Shown: positions 1 through 7,719, counted from the first letter of the stretch. The stretch is DNA of 17,048 nucleotides from Melioribacteraceae bacterium (GCA_015486905.1 WFQV01000088.1:1-17048), one strand, 5' to 3'. A program made the numbers and translations. The notes: a model not told the origin generated them from the letters alone.

Positions 1-246
1 GGCTGGCGCCCACACAGCGAGCAAGTCGGACAGACCGGTAAAACGGTTTCACCCAACCTTTACATTGCACTTGCAATTTCGGGAGCTATTCAGCATTTGG
101 CGGGAATGCGTTCTTCGAAATATATTGTTGCTGTCAATAAAGATAAGGACGCACCGATTTTCCAAGTTGCGGATTACGGAATAGTAGGGGACGTTTTTGA
201 GGTTGTCCCTGCATTAATCGAAGAAGTAAAGAAAATAAAATCCTAA
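1..246 (+). CDS. etfA: Electron transfer flavoprotein alpha subunit, C-terminal part (5' end outside the window)
   Basis: Reading frame 1 is open from the window edge to TAA at 244-246, giving the last 81 residues. The fragment holds the FAD-binding C-terminal domain of EtfA: GQTGKTVSPNLYIALAISGA followed by QHLAGMRSS, then VAVNKDKDAPIF and QVADYGIVGD, which are the family's FAD-contacting blocks in the usual order. EtfA pairs with EtfB to carry electrons from acyl-CoA and other flavin dehydrogenases to the quinone pool or to bifurcating enzymes. EtfB would be expected just upstream, outside the window. The next gene starts 14 bp after the stop, so the two are probably co-transcribed. The sequence ends at the usual place for the family, so only the 5' side is missing. 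Identification is secure; which dehydrogenase it serves cannot be seen. Confidence 0.95.
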   Translation, partial: GWRPHSEQVGQTGKTVSPNLYIALAISGAIQHLAGMRSSKYIVAVNKDKDAPIFQVADYGIVGDVFEVVPALIEEVKKIKS

Positions 247-260
247 ACCGAGATTGAAAC

Positions 261-863
261 GTGAACAAGGTTGAGGTTGAAATATTAGGACTTTCGGCAA
301 ATTCTTCAACGGGGGGTGCTTACGCCCTCCTGTTGAAGGAAGTTTACGGAACCCGCCGCCTGCCGGTTTTAATAGGCACCTTTGAAGCACAGTCAATTGC
401 TCTTGAACTGGAAGGGATTAAACCGCCACGACCTTTAACCCACGACCTCCTCAAATCCGTTATTGACCATTTGGGTGGGGTAATAATCGAAGTTCAAATT
501 ACGGAATTGAGGGAATCTACTTTCTACGGAAAGATAATTATTGAAATTGCCGGATTAACAAACGAGATAGATTCACGCCCTAGCGATGCAATTGCTCTTG
601 CCGTTAGAGCAAACGTACCTATTTATGTGAACGAAGAAGTAATGAAAGTTGCGGCTATTGTTCCCACAAGTAAGGAAGAGGAAACTCCGGGCGAAGAAAA
701 TTTTAACGAGGAAGATTTTTTTGCGGATAAAACTTCCGGCTCGAAAGAAGTTAGAATTGCGGCACTTCAGGATTTGCTTCGAAAAGCAATTGAAAAAGAA
801 GATTACGAAAGAGCGGCAAAATTACGCGACGAAATAAATAAACTTACCGGCAAAACAAACTAA
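261..863 (+). CDS. DUF151 'bifunctional nuclease' domain protein with C-terminal UVR motif
   Basis: This 200-residue protein starts at GTG 261, 14 bp after etfA; no nearer start fits and the Shine-Dalgarno match is weak. Residues about 1-135 form a DUF151 (BFN) domain: VEILGLSANSSTGGAYALLL, the GTFEAQSIALELEG block and the family signature DSRPSDAIALAVR (R106-P-S-D109) with VPIYV. An acidic linker rich in Glu follows (about 138-160). Residues about 168-195 (LQDLLRKAIEKEDYERAAKL) form a UVR motif, the helical hairpin by which UvrB and UvrC interact. DUF151 proteins have been described as nucleases in plants and structurally in Thermotoga, but the bacterial role is poorly settled. The UVR tail suggests binding to a UvrB/UvrC-like or Clp-type partner; that is inference. 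Domain calls are confident, function is not. Confidence 0.9.
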   Translation: MNKVEVEILGLSANSSTGGAYALLLKEVYGTRRLPVLIGTFEAQSIALELEGIKPPRPLTHDLLKSVIDHLGGVIIEVQITELRESTFYGKIIIEIAGLTNEIDSRPSDAIALAVRANVPIYVNEEVMKVAAIVPTSKEEETPGEENFNEEDFFADKTSGSKEVRIAALQDLLRKAIEKEDYERAAKLRDEINKLTGKTN

Positions 864-899
864 TTATTTTCCAATCATTAAATGTCCGGTCGTTACTTG

Positions 900-948
900 T
901 TATCCATTAGTCCATCGTTTAGAGGTTTAGAAGTTTAGAGGTTTAGAG
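900..948. repeat. Degenerate octamer arrays (GTTTAGAG x4, plus two minus-strand TTGGATGA-like units)
   Basis: Four in-phase octamers of GTTTAGAG fill 917-948, with one G-to-A change in the second. Just before them, 900-915 read on the minus strand gives ATGGACTA then ATGGATAA, two units of the same octamer family found in + orientation at 1118-1294. Units are contiguous with no spacer, so this is not CRISPR. Confidence 0.75.
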
Positions 949-1117
949 TGGAAATGAGGAAGAGGCTGACAGAGAACAGTAAACAAGAATTGTATTCGAG
1001 CACTCTTAAATCATTACTCAAAGTTAATTGTCTTTTATTTATTTCTTAAAGAAAAAAGTAATAATTTTGCAAAAAGGAATTTTGGAAACATTTAATGAAA
1101 CCGAAATTACAAATAAA

Positions 1118-1157
1118 CTGGATTGTTGGATGGATGGACTGTTGGATAATTGGATGT
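1118..1157 (+). repeat. TTGGATGA-type octamer array, five units
   Basis: Five contiguous octamers keep a strict 8-bp phase. Four of the five carry TGGAT and the other reads ATGGACTG; most differences fall in the first and last three bases. The last unit runs directly into the TCCGACTT hairpin element, sharing one T. The same pattern, octamers running directly into TCCGACTT, occurs at 14602-14617. Confidence 0.8.
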
Positions 1158-1238
1158 CCGACTTCTCCCGCATTCTGCGGGGTTCATCGTGACAGGTCCG
1201 ACTTTGCCCTCGCTGCGCTCGGGCTTCGTCGCAACAGG
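1157..1238 (+). repeat. Two tandem copies of a TCCGACTT hairpin element
   Basis: Copy one (1157-1196, 40 bp) and copy two (1197-1238, 42 bp) both begin TCCGACTT and end with a TTC(A/G)TCG(T/C)(G/A)ACAGG tail. The middle of each is a hairpin with different sequence: CCCGC-ATTCT-GCGGG in copy one, and GCCC...GGGC with an inner GC/GC pair in copy two. Conserved ends around a stem whose sequence changes while pairing is kept suggest that structure matters. No run of T follows either stem, so these are not ordinary intrinsic terminators. A third full copy is at 14618-14655. Confidence 0.75.
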
Positions 1239-1294
1239 TTGGATGAATGGATGATTGGATGAATGCATAGTTGGATAAATGGTTGGAATGAAAG
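1239..1294 (+). repeat. TTGGATGA-type octamer array, six to seven degrading units
   Basis: Contiguous octamers start TTGGATGA, ATGGATGA and then decay (ATGCATAG, TTGGATAA, ATGGTTGG), holding an 8-bp phase throughout. The array begins at the first base after the second hairpin element, so the pair of hairpins is bracketed by the same octamer family on both sides. Confidence 0.8.
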
Positions 1295-1436
1295 ATGCAA
1301 TTTGTAAGTTTTATCACTTAAATAGCGATTCTAATTGTAGAAATAATTAATGCACAAATAAAAGGAAAGTTAGCTTGATTACAGGTTTAAAAACATTCGC
1401 GAAAATTCGTGTAATTAGCGGCTAAAAAATAAGCAC

Positions 1437-2270
1437 ATGAAATTAAAATTTATTTTAGCCCTTGTCCTTTTGCCGTTTGCCTTCGGAAGTTTGCACGCCC
1501 AGCGTGAGGCGATTGAATTTTACGTGGTCGATTCTTACGTTACTCCCGAAACACCGCACACATTTAAACTTACTTTCTTTACAAGCGACAGCTGCACGAC
1601 AAAGATTCTTTTTAATAATAAAAAGAGATTTGACATATCTCGTAAATTGAGTGATGTACACAAGTTCACCCTTGATTTAACCGGCTACGCTTTTGATTCC
1701 ACTTCAGTGCCTTTTGTTCTAATTGCCAAAGATAAATTCGGTAATGTCTTTAAATCTGAGGAGTTTGAAGTAGAATTACCGGACGATGCATCTTTGCTCC
1801 AGTCAGAAGGAAGCGGCTCGTTTTTTAACCTTTGCATAGGGGGAATTTCTTTGTTGGTTCCCTCAGTAGGTGTTTATTTTACCTCTATCGATTCACTGAA
1901 ATTTTCTCTCTCCAAAGAAATACCTTTCCTTACGTTTAATAATATCGGGGCGAAATACCCTTCGGGTTATTTGGCACTAAGTTATTCCTATGTTTTCAAA
2001 AACAGTTCGAAGAATTTTGTGGGCATTTCTTACAAAAAAATATTTGAGTTTAATTTACTTGAGTACGTTGCTTTGGGGGGAGGAATTTACACGGATTTTA
2101 AAGGTGCGTACGGATTTTCCCCTGACGTCGAACTAGGACTGTTTAGAATTTTTGACGACTATACTTTGTTTCTACAGTATAAGTTTAATTTAAATATCTC
2201 GGATTATGGCGGGAATGCAAATCAAATTTATTTGGGCTTGTATGCTCCTTTCTTTTCTTTTAACTATTAA
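1437..2270 (+). CDS. Secreted, probably outer-membrane beta-barrel protein of unknown function
   Basis: I do not recognise the family. The 277-residue product begins with a clear Sec signal peptide (MKLKFILALVLLPFAFGS) with a likely cut after LHA, before Gln22. Residues about 22-115 look like an all-beta, immunoglobulin-like domain (alternating hydrophobic and polar residues, conserved-looking YAFDSTSVPFVLIAKDKFGN). From about 125 to the end there are repeated short amphipathic beta strands separated by Gly/Ser/Asn turns. The protein ends FFSFNY, and a terminal aromatic residue is typical of outer-membrane barrels. It could be a small eight-strand porin-like protein or a cell-envelope structural protein. 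ATG 1437 is chosen because it opens the signal peptide; its leader is A-rich without Shine-Dalgarno, as is common in Bacteroidota. The GNAT gene follows after 8 bp, so they probably share a transcript. Confidence 0.7.
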   Translation: MKLKFILALVLLPFAFGSLHAQREAIEFYVVDSYVTPETPHTFKLTFFTSDSCTTKILFNNKKRFDISRKLSDVHKFTLDLTGYAFDSTSVPFVLIAKDKFGNVFKSEEFEVELPDDASLLQSEGSGSFFNLCIGGISLLVPSVGVYFTSIDSLKFSLSKEIPFLTFNNIGAKYPSGYLALSYSYVFKNSSKNFVGISYKKIFEFNLLEYVALGGGIYTDFKGAYGFSPDVELGLFRIFDDYTLFLQYKFNLNISDYGGNANQIYLGLYAPFFSFNY

Positions 2271-2278
2271 AGAACAAA

Positions 2279-3181
2279 ATGACATTTGATTATTTCAAAA
2301 CGGAAGATCTTTCACAAGTAACTCGGCTTATTAAAAAAGAATGCTATAGAGACATTGTAAGCGACCAAATAATGCGGGAAAAAATTTTTGAGGATAATGA
2401 CTTTGACAGAGAAATGACCTTGGTTGCAAAGAAGAATAATGAAATAATCGGGTTCATTATGGGAGTTGTTCGCCGAAGAGACGAAGGTAATGTCGGTTAT
2501 GTTAAACTTTTAGCTGTGGACAAACATTACCGCAGAAAGAAAATTGCTACGGGTCTGCTCAAAGAAGTTGAGAGGAAATTAAAAGAAAAAGGAGCAGTTA
2601 AAATTAGACTTTTTGAATCAGCCCCGAATTATTTAACTCCCGGTATTGACCCGTTCTACACCGGAGCGGTTTGCTTCTTTGAGAGAAACGGTTACGTGAA
2701 ATTCAGCGATTGTTCCAATCTTCTTTGCAATTTGGAAAATCAATCCTTCGAAACGCGGGACGAGGAAATTGCGCTTTACGAAAAAGGGATTAAATGCTTA
2801 AGAGCTAAAGTTGAAGATTTTGACAGATTAAAAGAATGGGTGAATGTGAATTTTAAAGCCTGGATGGGTGAAATAAGTTCCGCATTTTTAAACGAGCCGC
2901 CTTCGATTCACATTGCGGAAAAAGAAGGTGAAATTATTGCTTTCTCCGCTTACGAGACAAACAATAAAGGTACCGGTTGGTTTGGACCAATGGGAACGGC
3001 AAATGAAGCGCGCGGCTTAGGCATTGGCGGTGTGCTTCTGAAACGCTGTATGAGCGATATGAAACAAATGGGATTTAAAAAATCAATTATTCCCTGGGTA
3101 GGCCCCATTCCTTTTTATATGCGTTATGTTAATTCTCCCGTCGACAGAGTGTTTTGGCGTTTTGAAAAACAGTTGGAATAA
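2279..3181 (+). CDS. Tandem GNAT-fold N-acetyltransferase
   Basis: The 300-residue protein contains two GNAT folds. The N-terminal one (about 1-150) has the acetyl-CoA pyrophosphate-binding motif A as LAVDKHYRRKKIATGLL (R85-R-K-K-I-A-T-G92), followed by GIDPFYTGAVCFFERNGYVKF, the usual motif B region. The C-terminal one (about 160-300) has a second motif A, RGLGIGG (R245-G251), followed by FYMRYV. Both halves keep plausible cofactor loops, the second being closer to the Q/RxxGxG/A consensus. GNAT enzymes move an acetyl group from acetyl-CoA to an amine; the acceptor here cannot be told. Tandem GNATs of this size are often active in only one half. It starts at ATG 2279, 8 bp after the envelope protein gene, so a linked role is possible but unproven. 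Confidence 0.88.
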   Translation: MTFDYFKTEDLSQVTRLIKKECYRDIVSDQIMREKIFEDNDFDREMTLVAKKNNEIIGFIMGVVRRRDEGNVGYVKLLAVDKHYRRKKIATGLLKEVERKLKEKGAVKIRLFESAPNYLTPGIDPFYTGAVCFFERNGYVKFSDCSNLLCNLENQSFETRDEEIALYEKGIKCLRAKVEDFDRLKEWVNVNFKAWMGEISSAFLNEPPSIHIAEKEGEIIAFSAYETNNKGTGWFGPMGTANEARGLGIGGVLLKRCMSDMKQMGFKKSIIPWVGPIPFYMRYVNSPVDRVFWRFEKQLE

Positions 3182-3239
3182 TTTTTTTTAGTGTGTAATT
3201 AATTTTAATCGGTAGATGTGTAAAAAGCAGATAATAAAA

Positions 3240-3247
3240 TATATTTG
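3240..3247 (+). promoter_or_regulatory. Candidate Bacteroidota-type promoter (-7 box) for the methyltransferase-xseAB-dxs operon
   Basis: TATATTTG matches the Bacteroidota -7 consensus TAnnTTTG exactly. Nineteen bases upstream is TGTG (3217-3220), three of four matches to the -33 TTTG. It lies about 65 bp before the TTG start of the first gene, in the only sizeable gap (131 bp) before a tightly packed operon. The rest of this gap is AT-rich with no other visible signal. Confidence 0.35.
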
Positions 3248-3312
3248 CAGAACATTCTCAAACGTTTTTTTCGGTAATGTAAAGTTTTTTAAACTTGAGA
3301 GAGAAAAATTAA

Positions 3313-4179
3313 TTGGCAGAAGGGAAATACATTGATTTGGGCGACAGAGGGAAATTAAGTTTGAGAAATAAACTTAACGAACTAACCGGTAAGGAGTGGA
3401 TTAAATTTTCAAAATCTTGGTTCATTCACACACCCCGGGCAAGGGATAAGAGCGGGATACTTCATCCTGCAAAATTTCCCGAATCGCTGGTAAAAGAATT
3501 TATTGAATTCTTTACAAAGAGAAATCAATGGGTCCTTGACCCGTTTATGGGAACAGGCAGTGCATTAATTGCAGCAAGTGAAATAGGGAGAAACGCTGTA
3601 GGCATTGAGCTTTCGAAAAAGTATTTTGATATTACAAAAAGAAGAATTGAGGAGAATTTATCCTCCGGAAAAACTTTCCCTTTGCATGGTTCGTCGGAAG
3701 ATTTATCTTTACTTCTTGAAAAAAATAATTTGAAGGATATTCGTTTCGATTACGTAATTACTTCACCGCCTTATTGGAATCAATTAAAACGTAATTATAT
3801 TAGGCAAAAGTCCCGAGACGAAAAAGGCTTGGATACAATTTATTCCGTGGACGATAAAGACATTGGCAACATTGACGACTACAATGAATTCATCGAAAAA
3901 CAAGCTCGGATTTTCGATAAGGTTTTCGATGTAACAAAAGACAAAGGTTATTTGACAATTATTACAAATAATGTTTATTTTGAAGGAAGGCTTTACCCGT
4001 TGGCTTTTGATACGGCAATTTCGCTTACAAAGCGGGGTGAAAAAAGCTGGACCTTGAAAGATGAAAAAATTTGGTTGCAAAACGACAAAGCATTAATTGC
4101 ACTCGGTGTTAATTCCGCCTGGGTGGCAAATAGGCATCATCAGTATTGTTTGATTCTTAGAAAAGAGAAGAAACGTTGA
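3313..4179 (+). CDS. DNA methyltransferase, N4-cytosine/N6-adenine type (SPPY motif)
   Basis: This 288-residue protein is a Class I, S-adenosylmethionine-dependent DNA amino-methyltransferase. Motifs in order: X (H51-PAKFPE), I (D76-PFMGTGS83, the SAM-binding FxGxG), a following acidic strand end (VGIELSKKYF), and IV (T150-SPPYW155, catalytic). The X-I-IV order is a gamma-like layout. SPPY instead of DPPY hints at N4-cytosine, though SPPY enzymes that methylate adenine exist. Target recognition most likely lies after motif IV (about 156-270). It starts at TTG 3313, behind a GAGAGAG ribosome site at 3296-3302. Its TGA overlaps the xseA start in TTGA, so the two are likely translationally coupled. 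No restriction endonuclease or specificity subunit is visible in the window, so it looks like an orphan enzyme carried in a housekeeping operon. The target sequence is unknown. Confidence 0.9.
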   Translation: MAEGKYIDLGDRGKLSLRNKLNELTGKEWIKFSKSWFIHTPRARDKSGILHPAKFPESLVKEFIEFFTKRNQWVLDPFMGTGSALIAASEIGRNAVGIELSKKYFDITKRRIEENLSSGKTFPLHGSSEDLSLLLEKNNLKDIRFDYVITSPPYWNQLKRNYIRQKSRDEKGLDTIYSVDDKDIGNIDDYNEFIEKQARIFDKVFDVTKDKGYLTIITNNVYFEGRLYPLAFDTAISLTKRGEKSWTLKDEKIWLQNDKALIALGVNSAWVANRHHQYCLILRKEKKR

Positions 4180-5360
4180 ATCGGGAAAAGACGGTTTACA
4201 CGGTTAGCGAACTAACCGGCGAAATAAAATTTATGCTGGAAAACTCCTATTCGGAAGTTACCGTAATTGGAGAGATTTCCAATTTTAAAGCGCACCGTTC
4301 AGGGCATTGGTATTTTACTTTGAAGGATGCCGATGCGGTTTTGAATTGCACAATGTGGCGTGGAATTAATAACTACGTTTTCTTTACTCCTCAAGAAGGA
4401 ATGAAGGTAATTGCCAGCGGTAGAATTACCGTTTACCCCCCAAGAGGCAGTTACCAATTAGACGTCCGTTCAATGAAACCGGGAGGAGAAGGAGAACTGC
4501 AAGCGGCTTTCGAAAGATTAAAAAAGAAATTAGCTGCCGAAGGTCTTTTCGACGAGCGGTTTAAACAGCCTTTGCCGAAATTCCCCGAAAAAATAGGAAT
4601 TGTAACCGCACTTGACGGTGCTGCTTTTCAAGATATGATTAATACGGCTAAAAGGCGTTATCCTTTGGTAGAGTTGATTATTGCCTCGGCGAAAGTGCAA
4701 GGCGAAGGTGCCGCTGAGGAAATAGCTGATGGAATAAGAGCGTTGAACAAAAGGGACGACATCGACGTGATTATAATAGGGCGCGGCGGGGGCTCCTTGG
4801 AAGACCTTTGGGCTTTTAACGAGGAAGTTGTCGCTCGTGCTGTTTTTGAATCCCGTATTCCGGTTGTTAGCGGTGTGGGTCACGAAATTGATTTCTCTAT
4901 TTCCGATTTTGTGGCTGACATCCGCGCGGCAACTCCTACCGCTGCAATGGAATTGGCAACCCCCGACAAGCAAGAAATTTTTGCCTTTATTCAAGATTTT
5001 TTCTATAATGCAGAATCTAATATTTTACAAATGATTGAAGATTACAAGTTTAATGTTTCAAATATTCTAAATGGTTACGGTTTCCGCCTGCCGGAAGATG
5101 TAATTAAAAATAAAGTTCAATTTTTGGACAATTTAATCTACAAAATAGACAGCGGTATCTCTAAGAGATTAACTTTCGAGAAAAACAAACTTGCTCTTTT
5201 GAACGGTCTGCTCGAAGCAAATAACTCGAACAAAATATTAAAGAAAGGTTACACAATCGTTAAACAATCGGATAAAATAATCCCTCGTACAAATAACTTC
5301 GAAAGAGGGAAGGATTTTAAAATTAAATTTTACGACGGTGAAGTGGAGATTAAACGATGA
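4176..5360 (+). CDS. xseA: Exodeoxyribonuclease VII large subunit
   Basis: XseA is the catalytic subunit of exonuclease VII, which degrades single-stranded DNA from both ends in the cytoplasm and acts in mismatch repair and in clearing damaged strands. The N-terminal OB fold is at about 1-105 (SELTGEIKFMLENSYSEVTV and GHWYFTLKDADAVLNCTMWR). The nuclease core follows: IGIVTALDGAAFQDMI (D153), IIIGRGGGSLEDLWAFNEE (R203) and VVSGVGHEIDFSISDFVAD (H236, D239). These match the E. coli catalytic positions D155, R205, H238 and D241 with a constant offset of two. After ATPTAAMELATPDKQE comes a shortened coiled-coil region, then the C-terminal LKKGYTIVK segment. At 394 residues it is shorter than the E. 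coli enzyme (456), mostly in the coiled coil. It starts at TTG 4176, overlapping the methyltransferase stop (TTGA), and ends overlapping xseB (ATGA). Confidence 0.97.
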   Translation: MNREKTVYTVSELTGEIKFMLENSYSEVTVIGEISNFKAHRSGHWYFTLKDADAVLNCTMWRGINNYVFFTPQEGMKVIASGRITVYPPRGSYQLDVRSMKPGGEGELQAAFERLKKKLAAEGLFDERFKQPLPKFPEKIGIVTALDGAAFQDMINTAKRRYPLVELIIASAKVQGEGAAEEIADGIRALNKRDDIDVIIIGRGGGSLEDLWAFNEEVVARAVFESRIPVVSGVGHEIDFSISDFVADIRAATPTAAMELATPDKQEIFAFIQDFFYNAESNILQMIEDYKFNVSNILNGYGFRLPEDVIKNKVQFLDNLIYKIDSGISKRLTFEKNKLALLNGLLEANNSNKILKKGYTIVKQSDKIIPRTNNFERGKDFKIKFYDGEVEIKR

Positions 5361-5578
5361 GTAAAAATGAAATGAGTTTTGAAGACTCACTTAATAGACT
5401 TCAGGAAATAAGCGAACAGTTGGAAAGCGGAGAAATTTCCCTTAACGAATCAATAAAACTTTACGAGGAAGGCATTGACCTCGCTAAAAAATGTTACAAA
5501 CTTTTGAATGAAGCAGAGCTTAAAGTAACAGAATTGAAAAAAACTTTGGATGATGAATTTAAAAAAGAAAACAATTAG
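5357..5578 (+). CDS. xseB: Exodeoxyribonuclease VII small subunit
   Basis: The 73-residue protein shows the whole XseB family pattern: FEDSLNRLQEISEQLESGE, ISLNESIKLYEEGIDLAKKC and LNEAELKVTEL. It is an all-helical hairpin that packs several copies onto the XseA coiled coil to form exonuclease VII. Length is normal for the family (about 70-80). Its ATG is embedded in ATGA with the xseA stop, giving 4-bp overlap and likely fixed stoichiometry by coupled translation. The acidic/lysine-rich C terminus (DDEFKKENN) is unremarkable. dxs follows 17 bp later. Confidence 0.96.
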   Translation: MSKNEMSFEDSLNRLQEISEQLESGEISLNESIKLYEEGIDLAKKCYKLLNEAELKVTELKKTLDDEFKKENN

Positions 5579-5595
5579 AAATTTGAGGTAAAAAT

Positions 5596-7521
5596 ATGAC
5601 CATCAACAAATCAAAATACGAATTATTGTTTCAGGTTGATTCCCCTAAGGATATTCGTGATTTTAATTTGCATCAATTAAAACAACTCGCAAGCGAAATA
5701 AGAGAATATTTAATTGATGTGATTTCTCAAACCGGCGGTCACTTCGGCGGCGGTTTGGGCGCTGTGGAATTAACCATTGCGCTCCACAAAGTTTTTGACA
5801 CACCCAAGGACCTTTTGATTTGGGATGTGGGTCATCAAGCGTATCCGCACAAAATTCTTACCGGCAGACGCGATGCGATGACAAGCATACGCAAGTTGAA
5901 CGGCATTAGTGGTTTCCTGAAAAGAGATGAAAGCAAATACGATGTTTTCGGCGCCGGGCATGCTTCTACTTCAATTTCCGCTGCAGTGGGAATGGCAATT
6001 GCACGCGACCATTTGAAAAAAGACCACAAGGTGGTTGCCATAATCGGAGACGGAGCAATGACGGGAGGAATGGCTTATGAAGGATTAAACAACGCGGGTG
6101 TATTAAAACCTAATTTGATAGTTGTCCTTAACGATAATCAAATGTCTATTTCCCCCAATGTTTGGCAGTATGCTAATTATTTTAACGAAATTATTGCTCA
6201 CCCGGAATTTCAAAAATTAAAAGGAGCTATTTGGGATTTAACCGGAAAATTAGACCAGTTCGGCGACGGAATAAGAAAAGTTGCCGTCCGTCTCGAGTCG
6301 GGAATTAAATCCATTATTACACCAGGAATGCTTTTCGAAGCTTTGGGATTCAGATATTTTGGACCTATCGATGGTCATAATCTTGGTAAATTAATTAACA
6401 TTTTTGAAAAGGTTAAAAACTTAAAAGGCCCTATTCTTGTCCACACAATTACGGAAAAGGGCAAAGGATACAAGCCTGCGGAAAGTAACAAAGAGAAATT
6501 TCACGGCATCTCTCCATTCGATAAATTAACCGGACATATAATTAAAAAGTCCTCCGCTGCTCCAAAATACACAACTGTTTTTGGAAATGCAATGGTTGAA
6601 CTTGTTAGTAAAAATCCAAAAATCGTAGGAATTACGGCTGCAATGCCGGATGGTACAGGGCTTAATATTTTACAAAAAGAATACCCCGACAATTTCTATG
6701 ATACGGGGATTGCCGAACAGCATGCTATTACATTTGCCGCCGGGCTTGCCGCCGAAGGGATTACTCCGGTTGCGGCAATTTATTCAACTTTCCTGCAAAG
6801 AGCTTTTGACCAAATCATTCACGATATTGCGCTTCAAAAATTGCACGTAGTGCTTGCTCTCGATAGGGGCGGTTTGGTTGGAGCTGACGGACCCACACAC
6901 CACGGAGCTTTCGATTTAACTTACCTACGCTTAATTCCCAATATTGTCGTAATGGCGCCGAAGGATGAATCCGAATTGCGGGATATGCTTTACACGGCAG
7001 TTGAAAAATACCACGACGGTCCCATCGCATTGCGCTACCCTCGCGGTGAGGCAGTAGGTGTTCCACTTAAAGAAAATTTCGAGGAAATCCCAATTGGTAA
7101 AGGTGAAATTCTAAAGAAAGGGAAAGATGTTGCTCTGTTGGCGGTTGGTAAAATGGTAAGCTATTCAAATGAAGCGGCAAGAATTTTAGGTGAAGCAGGG
7201 ATAGATGCGGAAGTAATTAATATGAGATTTATTAAACCGCTCGATAAGGAACTGCTCGATTATGTGGCATCGAAATTTGACAAAATAATTACGCTCGAAG
7301 AGAACACAATTGTAGGCGGCTTCGGAAGCGGTGTGCTTGAATATTTTGGCGCTAAGAATTACAAAAACGATATTCTCAGGATAGGCTTACCCGATGATTT
7401 CGTTGAGCAAGGCTCACAAGCTGAACTTCACGCTTTGTTGGGAATTGACCCTGTGGGAATTTCCAAAAAAGTCGAAGTGTTTGTTAATGAACTCGGCGTT
7501 AAGGAAGGCATCTCTGCGTAA
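5596..7521 (+). CDS. dxs: 1-deoxy-D-xylulose-5-phosphate synthase
   Basis: Dxs condenses pyruvate and glyceraldehyde 3-phosphate to DXP with thiamine diphosphate, the entry step of the MEP isoprenoid pathway and a branch toward thiamine and pyridoxal. The 641 residues cover the whole family length (E. coli 620). Visible features: catalytic-site His49 in TGGHFGGGLG, IWDVGHQAYPHKILTGR, the thiamine-diphosphate motif GDGAMTGG (G151-D152-G153) closing at N181 (LNDNQMSI), the acid E374 in DTGIAEQHAIT, and the GADGPTHHGAFDLTYLR loop of the pyrimidine-binding domain. A transketolase C-terminal domain fills about 490-630. A GAGG ribosome site (5585-5588) lies 7 bases before the ATG. The xseA-xseB-dxs order is a common bacterial arrangement, although ispA, often found between xseB and dxs, is absent here. 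Confidence 0.98.
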   Translation: MTINKSKYELLFQVDSPKDIRDFNLHQLKQLASEIREYLIDVISQTGGHFGGGLGAVELTIALHKVFDTPKDLLIWDVGHQAYPHKILTGRRDAMTSIRKLNGISGFLKRDESKYDVFGAGHASTSISAAVGMAIARDHLKKDHKVVAIIGDGAMTGGMAYEGLNNAGVLKPNLIVVLNDNQMSISPNVWQYANYFNEIIAHPEFQKLKGAIWDLTGKLDQFGDGIRKVAVRLESGIKSIITPGMLFEALGFRYFGPIDGHNLGKLINIFEKVKNLKGPILVHTITEKGKGYKPAESNKEKFHGISPFDKLTGHIIKKSSAAPKYTTVFGNAMVELVSKNPKIVGITAAMPDGTGLNILQKEYPDNFYDTGIAEQHAITFAAGLAAEGITPVAAIYSTFLQRAFDQIIHDIALQKLHVVLALDRGGLVGADGPTHHGAFDLTYLRLIPNIVVMAPKDESELRDMLYTAVEKYHDGPIALRYPRGEAVGVPLKENFEEIPIGKGEILKKGKDVALLAVGKMVSYSNEAARILGEAGIDAEVINMRFIKPLDKELLDYVASKFDKIITLEENTIVGGFGSGVLEYFGAKNYKNDILRIGLPDDFVEQGSQAELHALLGIDPVGISKKVEVFVNELGVKEGISA

Positions 7522-7646
7522 AAAGTAAATCTTCAATTTGAATAATTGGCTTGAGCGGTATTACACAAGTTGTTCATCTGGTTTTCTGCCCCGATGAAAT
7601 TTTTCTGAAAAGAGCGGTAAATAGTGAAAAGATAACATTGATCGTT

Positions 7647-7695
7647 ACCCCTTACTTGAGACTTAGGACTTACGACTTGTTACTCGTCATTCTTA
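7647..7695. repeat. ACTTnnn heptamer array, about seven units
   Basis: Contiguous 7-bp units keep phase: ACCCCTT, then ACTTGAG, ACTTAGG, and ACTT-led units to 7681, then ACTCGTC and ATTCTTA. The ACTT half is constant and the other three bases vary. TTACTCGTC at 7680-7688 is the reverse complement of GACGAGTAA, which ends the heptamer array at 14554-14596. Confidence 0.7.
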
Positions 7696-7719
7696 CGTCA
7701 ACATTCATATTGTTCAATT

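Larger units (their letters stand above)
864..1436. other. 573-bp non-coding gap rich in short tandem repeats and hairpins
   Basis: No convincing gene lies here. From left to right it holds octamer arrays at 900-948, an AT-rich stretch at about 1020-1117 with a TAnnTTTG match at 1062-1069, an octamer array at 1118-1157, two tandem TCCGACTT hairpin elements at 1157-1238, another octamer array at 1239-1294, and a degenerate run of ATTCGCGAAA/ATTCGTGTAA-like decamers at about 1394-1425. The last part, just before the next ATG, lacks a Shine-Dalgarno sequence. The only ORF of note is on the minus strand (1039-1317) and is a translation of the repeats. Confidence 0.7.

Noticed and set aside
900..1294. 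Possible CRISPR array
   Set aside because: Repeat units are 8 bp and contiguous with no spacers; no cas genes in the window.
1039..1317. Minus-strand ORF of 92 codons in the gap before the envelope protein gene
   Set aside because: Its sequence is the translation of the octamer and hairpin repeats; no ribosome site, no recognisable domain.
4530..4994. Antisense ORF of 154 codons within xseA
   Set aside because: Lies wholly opposite the conserved nuclease core of xseA; a shadow of its codon pattern.
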